IMG/VR virus record: IMGVR_UViG_3300027759_000232
Coordinates: 1-35,507 of that record
Direction: 5' to 3' (one strand)
Origin: a virus
DNA: 35,507 nucleotides
Shown here: positions 29,466 to 35,507 of the stretch, one piece after another
How the letters are laid out: every line of letters starts with the position of its first letter
Numbering within the stretch: position 1 is the first letter of the stretch
Notes under the pieces: model-generated
What the model was told of the DNA's origin: nothing
The model's input: the letters and a program-made list of their open reading frames with translations, nothing else
The model's database searches: none
Translations under genes and position numbers: made by a program

Positions 29466-32400
29466 ATGGCATTAGTTTCTCCAGGCGTACAAGTCACAGT
29501 AATCGATCAGAGTAATTACGCACCTACCGCAATCGGTAGCGTACCTTACATTCTAGTCGCTACAGCGCAAGATAAAGTGGCACCAGGCGGCACTGCTATA
29601 GCAGTGGGCACATTAGCAGAAAATGCAGGAAAAGTTTTTAACATTACCAGTCAACGCGATTTGGTAACTACATTTGGAACTCCTATATTTAAAACAACAG
29701 CAGCAGGAGCTCCGATTAATGCTGATGAACAAAATGAGTACGGCCTATTAGCGGCCTACAGCGCATTGGGAGTAAGTAACACAGTTTATGTCCAACGAGC
29801 CAATGTAGACCTAGGTGGTCTAACCGGCACAACAGTTCGCCCATTGGATGATCCAGCTACTGGAAGTTTTTGGTTAGACACAACTTTAACTAATTGGGGC
29901 ATCTATGAATGGAATGCTGCCACTCAGGAATTTACACAAAAAACAGTCACAGTAGTAAGCGACACAGATCTGTTAGTTGCTAATACTACACCAAATGTCA
30001 GCGTTGGTGCAATTGGCGATTATGCAGTAAATGTGCTGGATGATACGAATCCAATATTTTATAAAATATACAATAACACATGGCAGCTAGTGGGTAACAC
30101 TGGGTGGCAAGCAGGTATTCCTACTATCACAGGCAGTGTTACAAATGCTACTATCAGCGCAAATGCTAATATTAAAATTAACACCACAAACGTAAGAGTT
30201 GCAACTGGAGCAAACCTAACAACGGTGGCGGCAAGTATCAATTCAGCAGCAATTACTGGTATAAGTGCTAGAGTATCGAGCACATCACAGTTAATTTTAA
30301 CTGCTACCACAACAGCAACCAACGGCAGTATTAATATTATCAATGGAAATAATACACCATTGACTGATTTAGGAATCACTGCTGGTACCTATTTAGGCGC
30401 AGCAGTTGCGGCTAGTCCATATTTCACTATTCCAAGTTGGCAAAGTGCCAACTTGGCGGCTAATATCGGAACTCCAACTGGCAGCGTATGGCAAAAGGCC
30501 AGTTCGTTGGGCAATGGTTTAAATCTTTCTGTTAAAAAATACAACGGAGTTACCTCAGCCTGGGAAACACTGACAGCGCCAGACTATGACACTGTGTTTG
30601 CTGCAACATTTGGATTAGATCCAACTGGTGGTGGTCAAAATATCGCGCAAGGGTCGATATTCACTCAGTATGATGCTTATGATACAACTAATTCTACATT
30701 GGGTAATTATCTGTGGTATCGTAAAAATACCGGCTCTACCGTAGTAACAGGTGCAACTACCACTCCAACTGCGGCCAATATTGGTGCAAGTTTTACTCTA
30801 CAGACAAGAGCGAATGCCACACTGGCTAATACAACTACCTACACAGTTTCGATCAGTACTGCTACTGTGACTGGATTTATTAATGCTGTTTCGGCAGCAG
30901 GTATACCTGATGTTACTGCCGCACTAGATTCAACTGGTGCAATGACATTGGTACATGCATTGGGTGGAGACATGATATTAACTGACGGTGCCGGTACCCC
31001 GTTGAGCAATGTTGGACTTACTACCAGCGGCACTAATATATACGCCAGTCCGGCTTCTGCTGGATCGGCGCTGATTGGTTCTAATTGGGAACCGTTGAGT
31101 GTGGAAACTTATACAACCAGCGCCACACAACCATTTGTTGCACCAGTAAATGATACTTACTGGTATTATAATACACCTGCTCGCGTAGATATTATGATTA
31201 GTAATGGCAGTGCTTGGCTTGGTTATAGAAATCTATCATCAGACATCCGCGGATACAATCTAACAACTACCAACAGTACAGGTCCTATCTTAAGTTCAAC
31301 TGCACCAACAGCACAGGACGACGGAACAGTATTGGTTTACGGTGATCTATGGTTAAACAGTTCAGACTTAGAAAATTATCCTAGTCTGTATAGATGGCAA
31401 AGTGTCAGCGGCGTAAATCAATGGGTATTGATTGACAACACCGATAACACAAGTCAAAACGGTATTATTTTTGCAGATGCTCGATGGAGCACAACAGGCA
31501 ACGTTAATCCAGTAACCGGAACTCTGCCAACCATTACAGCATTGGGAGTCAGTAACTATGTTGATCTAGATGCGCCGGATCCTCTTTTCTATCCACGCGG
31601 CGTTTTAATGTTTAACACAAGAGCCAGTGGTTTCAATGTTAAACAATACAAGAGCGCATATTTTACCAGCGCAGCTTATCCAAACGAATCTCTACCTGGA
31701 AGACAAGACACTTGGTTGACAGTGAGTGGATTTGATAGTTCTAACGTTCCAAATTTTGGTCGCAAAGCACAGCGTGGTGTTGTGGTAGCAGCATTGAAAT
31801 CTTCTATAGACAGCAGCACAGCACTGCGTGAAGATCAGAATGTATTCAACTTGATTGCTTGCCCGGGATATCCAGAATTGATGCCTAATATGGTGGTATT
31901 GAACGAAGATCGTGACAACACAGCATTCATCGTTGGTGATACCCCAATGCGTTTGCCGGCCACTGGAACAGCAATTCAAGCGTGGGCAGATAATACAGCT
32001 GGAGCTACCTCCACAGGCGAAGACGGTATAATCACAGTCAGCCCTTATGTTGGTGTTTACTACCCGAGCGGCCAAACAAACGATTTGTCTGGCAACGCAG
32101 TTGCAGTACCGCCAAGCTATGCAGTGCTTCGTGCTATTATCAAGAGTGATAACATCAGCTATCCTTGGTTAGCACCCGCTGGCACACGCAGAGGTTTAAT
32201 TGATAATTTAAATACTATCGGTTATGTTGACGCAGACAGCGGTCAGTTTATCAGCATCGGAGTCACACAAGGTCTACGCGATGTTATGTACACCAATAAG
32301 ATTAATCCCTTGACCAATTTACCTGGTACTGGATTGGTAATTTATGGTCAGAAGACATTGGCCACTGAGCCAAGCAGCTTGGACAGAATTAATGTTGCAA

Positions 32401-32735
32401 GATTGGTAAACTATCTAAGATTGCAACTAAACACATTGGCCCGTCCGTTTATATTTGAACCAAACGATCCAATTACACGAAATGCAATTGCAGCAGTAGT
32501 GTCCAGCTTGTTAAACGATTTAGTTGCCAAGCGTGGTATCACTGACTATCTAGTAGTTTGCGATGGTACCAACAACACAGCAGAGCGTATTGCTAGAAAT
32601 GAATTGTATGTAGATGTTGCAATTCAGCCTACCAAAGATGTTGAATTTATTTACATTCCTATTAGGTTGAAAAATCCAGGAGAAATCCAAGCAGATAACA
32701 TTGCATCAGCATCAGCCGTAGGAACAGGAGCATAA
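29466..32735 (+). CDS. 18: Tail sheath protein (T4 gp18-like), greatly enlarged
   Basis: Contractile sheath subunit. The N-terminus (MALVSPGVQVTVIDQSNYAP, then TAIGSVPYILVATAQDK and NEYGLLAAYSALGVSNTVYV) and the C-terminal third (YPWLAPAGTRRGLIDNL, GQKTLATEPSSLDRINVARL, and later DVEFIYIPIRLKNPGEI) are clear gp18 hallmarks. At 1089 residues it far exceeds T4 gp18 (659). The extra sequence lies between about 120 and 690. It holds two copies of a module like the flagellin hook IN motif (about 218-310 with ITGISARVSSTSQLILTA, and 438-528 with IPDVTAALDSTGAMTLVH, both ending in TPL--LG-T-GT). It also has W/Y-rich beta segments (GSFWLDTTLTNWGIYEWN, YGDLWLNSSDLENYPSLYRW). These would project outward from the sheath. 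The tube gene follows after 4 bases. Confidence 0.93.
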   Translation: MALVSPGVQVTVIDQSNYAPTAIGSVPYILVATAQDKVAPGGTAIAVGTLAENAGKVFNITSQRDLVTTFGTPIFKTTAAGAPINADEQNEYGLLAAYSALGVSNTVYVQRANVDLGGLTGTTVRPLDDPATGSFWLDTTLTNWGIYEWNAATQEFTQKTVTVVSDTDLLVANTTPNVSVGAIGDYAVNVLDDTNPIFYKIYNNTWQLVGNTGWQAGIPTITGSVTNATISANANIKINTTNVRVATGANLTTVAASINSAAITGISARVSSTSQLILTATTTATNGSINIINGNNTPLTDLGITAGTYLGAAVAASPYFTIPSWQSANLAANIGTPTGSVWQKASSLGNGLNLSVKKYNGVTSAWETLTAPDYDTVFAATFGLDPTGGGQNIAQGSIFTQYDAYDTTNSTLGNYLWYRKNTGSTVVTGATTTPTAANIGASFTLQTRANATLANTTTYTVSISTATVTGFINAVSAAGIPDVTAALDSTGAMTLVHALGGDMILTDGAGTPLSNVGLTTSGTNIYASPASAGSALIGSNWEPLSVETYTTSATQPFVAPVNDTYWYYNTPARVDIMISNGSAWLGYRNLSSDIRGYNLTTTNSTGPILSSTAPTAQDDGTVLVYGDLWLNSSDLENYPSLYRWQSVSGVNQWVLIDNTDNTSQNGIIFADARWSTTGNVNPVTGTLPTITALGVSNYVDLDAPDPLFYPRGVLMFNTRASGFNVKQYKSAYFTSAAYPNESLPGRQDTWLTVSGFDSSNVPNFGRKAQRGVVVAALKSSIDSSTALREDQNVFNLIACPGYPELMPNMVVLNEDRDNTAFIVGDTPMRLPATGTAIQAWADNTAGATSTGEDGIITVSPYVGVYYPSGQTNDLSGNAVAVPPSYAVLRAIIKSDNISYPWLAPAGTRRGLIDNLNTIGYVDADSGQFISIGVTQGLRDVMYTNKINPLTNLPGTGLVIYGQKTLATEPSSLDRINVARLVNYLRLQLNTLARPFIFEPNDPITRNAIAAVVSSLLNDLVAKRGITDYLVVCDGTNNTAERIARNELYVDVAIQPTKDVEFIYIPIRLKNPGEIQADNIASASAVGTGA

Positions 32736-32739
32736 CATT

Positions 32740-33357
32740 ATGGCAGTTTCATCATTAACCAGATTTACCGTACCACTGGGCGGTAACCAAAGCGCAACTA
32801 CCCAAGGTTTGCTAATGCCAAAATTAAAGTTTCGCTTTCGCGGAACTTTTGAAAACTTTGGCGTAAGCAATCCCAAGACTGAGCTGACCAAACAGATTAT
32901 GACCTTTGCTCGTCCTCAGGTAACTTTTGATCCAATCGAAATTCCTATCTACAACAGCAAAATCTATATTGCAGGCCGCCCAACTTGGACAGCAGTGGCA
33001 GTTACTCTGCGTGACGATGCAGGCGGCAATGTCAGTAGACTAGTCGGCGAACAGCTACAAAAGCAATTTGACTTCATGGAGCAGGCCAGTGCAGCTTCGG
33101 GTTCAGACTACAAGTTTGTTACCACATTAGAAATGCTGGACGGCGCCAACGGCACCACCGAGCCAACAGTGTTGGAAACATGGCAACTCTACGGTTGCTT
33201 CTTGACTGATGTAAACTATGGCGATGTAGATTATGGCACCAACGAACCAGTAGTAATTACTATGAGTGTTCGTTATGACAATGCACTGCAAACTACTACT
33301 CCGGGCGGAGTAGGTAATCCAGTGCCTCGCACCAACAACGGCGTGGCTACCAGCTAA
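32740..33357 (+). CDS. 19: Tail tube protein (T4 gp19-like)
   Basis: Inner tube subunit through which DNA passes. The 205-residue product shows the family pattern: LLMPKLKFRFRGTFENFG near the N-terminus, QIMTFARPQVTFDPIEIPIY, GRPTWTAVAVTLRDDAGGNV and a C-terminal LYGCFLTDVNYGDVDYGTNE then VVITMSVRYDNAL. T4 gp19 is 163 residues; the extra length here is mostly at both ends. It is co-transcribed with the sheath gene (stop and start are 4 bases apart) and followed by a strong terminator, which matches the need for equal, large amounts of the two proteins. Confidence 0.95.
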   Translation: MAVSSLTRFTVPLGGNQSATTQGLLMPKLKFRFRGTFENFGVSNPKTELTKQIMTFARPQVTFDPIEIPIYNSKIYIAGRPTWTAVAVTLRDDAGGNVSRLVGEQLQKQFDFMEQASAASGSDYKFVTTLEMLDGANGTTEPTVLETWQLYGCFLTDVNYGDVDYGTNEPVVITMSVRYDNALQTTTPGGVGNPVPRTNNGVATS

Positions 33358-33376
33358 ACGGTCAAACAGCACCAAT

Positions 33377-33401
33377 AAACCCACTTTCTAGTGGGTTTTT
33401 T
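33377..33401 (+). terminator. Rho-independent terminator after gene 19
   Basis: Nine-base-pair stem AAACCCACT/AGTGGGTTT with TTCT loop (33386-33389) and a T tract. The next late promoter begins 6 bases later. Confidence 0.93.
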
Positions 33402-33406
33402 AATGA

Positions 33407-33414
33407 CATAAATA
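33407..33414 (+). promoter_or_regulatory. T4-type late promoter (CATAAATA)
   Basis: CATAAATATTAGT runs into the ATG at 33420 with 5 bases between octamer and ATG. The predicted transcript starts at the A of the start codon. Confidence 0.7.
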
Positions 33415-33419
33415 TTAGT

Positions 33420-35507
33420 ATGGCCAGCCTTTATAATGCAGATTTAAAACCTATCGCCTCGGGTGCTACCACATACCCGTACGATCACGCAACTAGATTG
33501 TTTCTATCGGACAATTATAGACTTGCACCCAAGCAAAGTTTTTTATACTATGTTTGTATTAATGTGGATACTGGCACTCTCACTGGGTCGAGCATACTAC
33601 AATCATTGATTGCTCCGGACGGCACCAGTAGCCAGACTCTAATAGAGCAGTATGAAACTGGATTACTGGCAAAACGAGTGGAATTGCCCAAGTTTACTTT
33701 GTCCACCAAAACCATGAATGCGTATAATAGAAAAAATATTATACAAACCAATATTTCATATGACCCAGTTACAATAACATTCCATGATGATGCAGCAGAT
33801 ATTGTAAACACTTTTTGGAATGACTACTATACATATTATTATAGAGATAGTGATTACAATTCCACACTGTATCAGTTGCCGCACAAGTACCAACCCAGAA
33901 ATAGAGATAGTTGGGGTTTTACTCCGCGAAATAATTCATTACGGCCATTTCTAAGAAATATACAAATATTCAGTTTACACAATAAACGATTTACTGAATA
34001 TTTGTTGATTAATCCGTTTATTACCAGCTGGCGGCATGGCGAACATGATGCATCTCGTGGCGACGGAATTATGGAAAATACCATGCAACTGGCCTACGAA
34101 ACTGTAAAGTATAGAACAGGCTATATAAACCCAATTGATGTAAATGGGTTTAGTCTTCTGCACTACGACAATACCGCCAGTCCTATATCCAATGGCGCAT
34201 CGAACGTGTTCACTGATGCAATAATTAGCGGTGCAGTAAATGGTGCAACTAAAGATTTGTCCAGACCCAATGGCACTGGCAGCGGTGTAGGAGTATTGGG
34301 CAGCATACTCAATGCTTACAAATTTTATAACACTGCTAAAAATGTTAACATTGGCGGAGTAGCAAAGCAAGTACTGGGGCAAATAGCGGGACAGGTTATA
34401 AATGGCGCAGTGAACGGCGCTATCAATAATGTATTTTTCCCCACAGTAAATGGCACCGGCGGCTACGGCGGCACCTACGGCAGCAGTCAAGTGTACTCCA
34501 ACGCAGGCATACTTCAAACAAATCCATATGGATCTCCGGCTAATTCATTTTTAGCAACCATTGCAGGATCCGCAGTGGGCGCAGTGACTGGCTCCATTGT
34601 GCAAACAGCAGCCACTCAAATTGATCAGTGGGTACGCGGTGTGGTCAGCGGACAAACAGCGCCATTGCCCGGCTATCAGCAAATATATCAAGCGCAGACC
34701 ACCAGTGGCATCATACAAGTAAATTCACAAGGACAACCTATCACTGGTCAATCTACAGCTTTTGTTCAGAACTCCGACGGAACAAATATTGTAGGCGAAT
34801 TACAAACTATACAAACCGCAACTGGAACATACAATCCGACCAACCTGACAGAAAATTTAAAATATGCCACAGTTACCACCGATGAAAGCGGCAAGCCGGT
34901 AACTGAGTATGTATACCGTGATGGTACCAGAGTTATATACGATGACGAACGGGGCGGGGCGATACAAACTTATCCTGGTACAAATGCTATATCAGGCACA
35001 AATACCATTAATGCTCCAGTGGATGCAAGAAATCAAGTAATTGCAGGTCAACAACTCAATCCAGGTCAGCAACAAACATACACAGATCCAAGAACAGGCA
35101 TCATATACACAACCGGCGGCACCACAGGAGCATATATTATAAATACTATATCGGGCACTGCCGGTGCTGCGGCCGGCGGTCTTCTGGGCTACGGTGCTAA
35201 TCAATTGCTCAATCAAACATTCTTAGGTAAAACTGTTATCGGTCAATCGGTAAGTGGCGCCGCCGCGGGCGCTTTGGGTCTTCTCGTTAGCAGAGAAATC
35301 AGTAATGGCCTTCAGCCTATTTTAAATGGTATTACTGGCAGTATCAGTCAAGGATGGGACAGTGTGGCCGGGTCTATTAAAAATGTAACAGGATCATGGT
35401 TCGGCGACGGAAAATATAATCCAGCCAGTCCGACCAACAATATTTTAAGTAGAGTATACGACGGAGAAGGTGGATATATTATTACTGATAGAGCTGGTGG
35501 TGTGACT
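33420..35507 (+). CDS. Baseplate / tube-initiator-like structural protein, 3'-truncated
   Basis: The frame stays open from this ATG to the right edge (at least 696 residues, no stop). The N-terminus MASLYNADLKPIASGATTYP is followed by a domain (about 75-200: LPKFTLSTKTMNAYNRKNII, then ISYDPVTITFHDDAADIV and WNDYYTYYYRDSDY). This matches the tube-like folds of baseplate proteins such as T4 gp48/gp54, where a V-Y-x-P-(I/V)-x-(I/F)-x-F-x-D pattern precedes the helix. The later part is Gly/Ala/Ser/Asn-rich with hydrophobic helical runs (TIAGSAVGAVTGSIVQTAAT; ISGTAGAAAGGLLGYGANQL; VSGAAAGALGLLVSREI), perhaps tape-measure-like or membrane-active segments. The position after gp19 fits a tail-tube partner. 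There is no ribosome site and the late octamer is 5 bases before the ATG. The exact T4 equivalent is uncertain. Confidence 0.72.
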   Translation, partial: MASLYNADLKPIASGATTYPYDHATRLFLSDNYRLAPKQSFLYYVCINVDTGTLTGSSILQSLIAPDGTSSQTLIEQYETGLLAKRVELPKFTLSTKTMNAYNRKNIIQTNISYDPVTITFHDDAADIVNTFWNDYYTYYYRDSDYNSTLYQLPHKYQPRNRDSWGFTPRNNSLRPFLRNIQIFSLHNKRFTEYLLINPFITSWRHGEHDASRGDGIMENTMQLAYETVKYRTGYINPIDVNGFSLLHYDNTASPISNGASNVFTDAIISGAVNGATKDLSRPNGTGSGVGVLGSILNAYKFYNTAKNVNIGGVAKQVLGQIAGQVINGAVNGAINNVFFPTVNGTGGYGGTYGSSQVYSNAGILQTNPYGSPANSFLATIAGSAVGAVTGSIVQTAATQIDQWVRGVVSGQTAPLPGYQQIYQAQTTSGIIQVNSQGQPITGQSTAFVQNSDGTNIVGELQTIQTATGTYNPTNLTENLKYATVTTDESGKPVTEYVYRDGTRVIYDDERGGAIQTYPGTNAISGTNTINAPVDARNQVIAGQQLNPGQQQTYTDPRTGIIYTTGGTTGAYIINTISGTAGAAAGGLLGYGANQLLNQTFLGKTVIGQSVSGAAAGALGLLVSREISNGLQPILNGITGSISQGWDSVAGSIKNVTGSWFGDGKYNPASPTNNILSRVYDGEGGYIITDRAGGVT

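Overview
This window is part of the genome of a T4-like (myovirus-type) tailed phage. Six hallmark T4 virion proteins are recognisable from their sequences: prohead protease gp21, scaffold gp22, major capsid gp23, neck proteins gp13 and gp14, and sheath gp18. Tail tube gp19, a gp15-type sheath stabiliser and a gp1-type dNMP kinase are also present. Intergenic octamers of the T4 late-promoter type (consensus TATAAATA) support this. The fibre domains resemble those I know from uncultured aquatic T4-like viruses. The host cannot be named from the sequence: there is no tRNA, no attachment site and no host-derived metabolic gene.

Layout. (1) 2-3796, plus strand: prohead core, gp21, gp22 and gp23, ending in a strong terminator. 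(2) 3904-4665: a free-standing HNH homing endonuclease. (3) 4820-21519: about 16 kb of virion-surface, tail-fibre and adhesin genes. These include a 1728-residue fibre with 312-bp repeats, a polyglycine adhesin, a triple LamG-type protein and two copies of a C-terminal maturation-like domain. They are followed by a Rossmann-like protein that may be a glycosyltransferase. (4) 22251-25626, minus strand: gp14, gp15 and a Nudix hydrolase under their own reverse late promoter. (5) 25661-29036, plus strand: an 83-residue protein, a 389-residue conserved unknown and a dNMP kinase, each behind a sigma70-type promoter, with late gene 13 between them. (6) 29020-29370, minus: a zinc-ribbon protein. (7) 29466-35507, plus: an oversized sheath (1089 residues), the tube, and a large baseplate/tube-initiator-like protein that runs off the right edge.

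Regulation is unusually legible. Structural units are separated by terminator-then-late-promoter cassettes. Several late octamers sit exactly 5 nt before an ATG that has no Shine-Dalgarno sequence, which predicts leaderless late mRNAs. In front of gene 13 a 14-bp hairpin hides the ribosome binding site and carries the late promoter in its loop. This is the same logic as the T4 lysozyme and soc genes: early read-through RNA should be untranslatable for gp13, while late RNA should be translatable.

No intergenic stretch reaches 300 bases. The longest is 4666-4819, which holds a terminator, a late promoter and a leader of about 70 nt.
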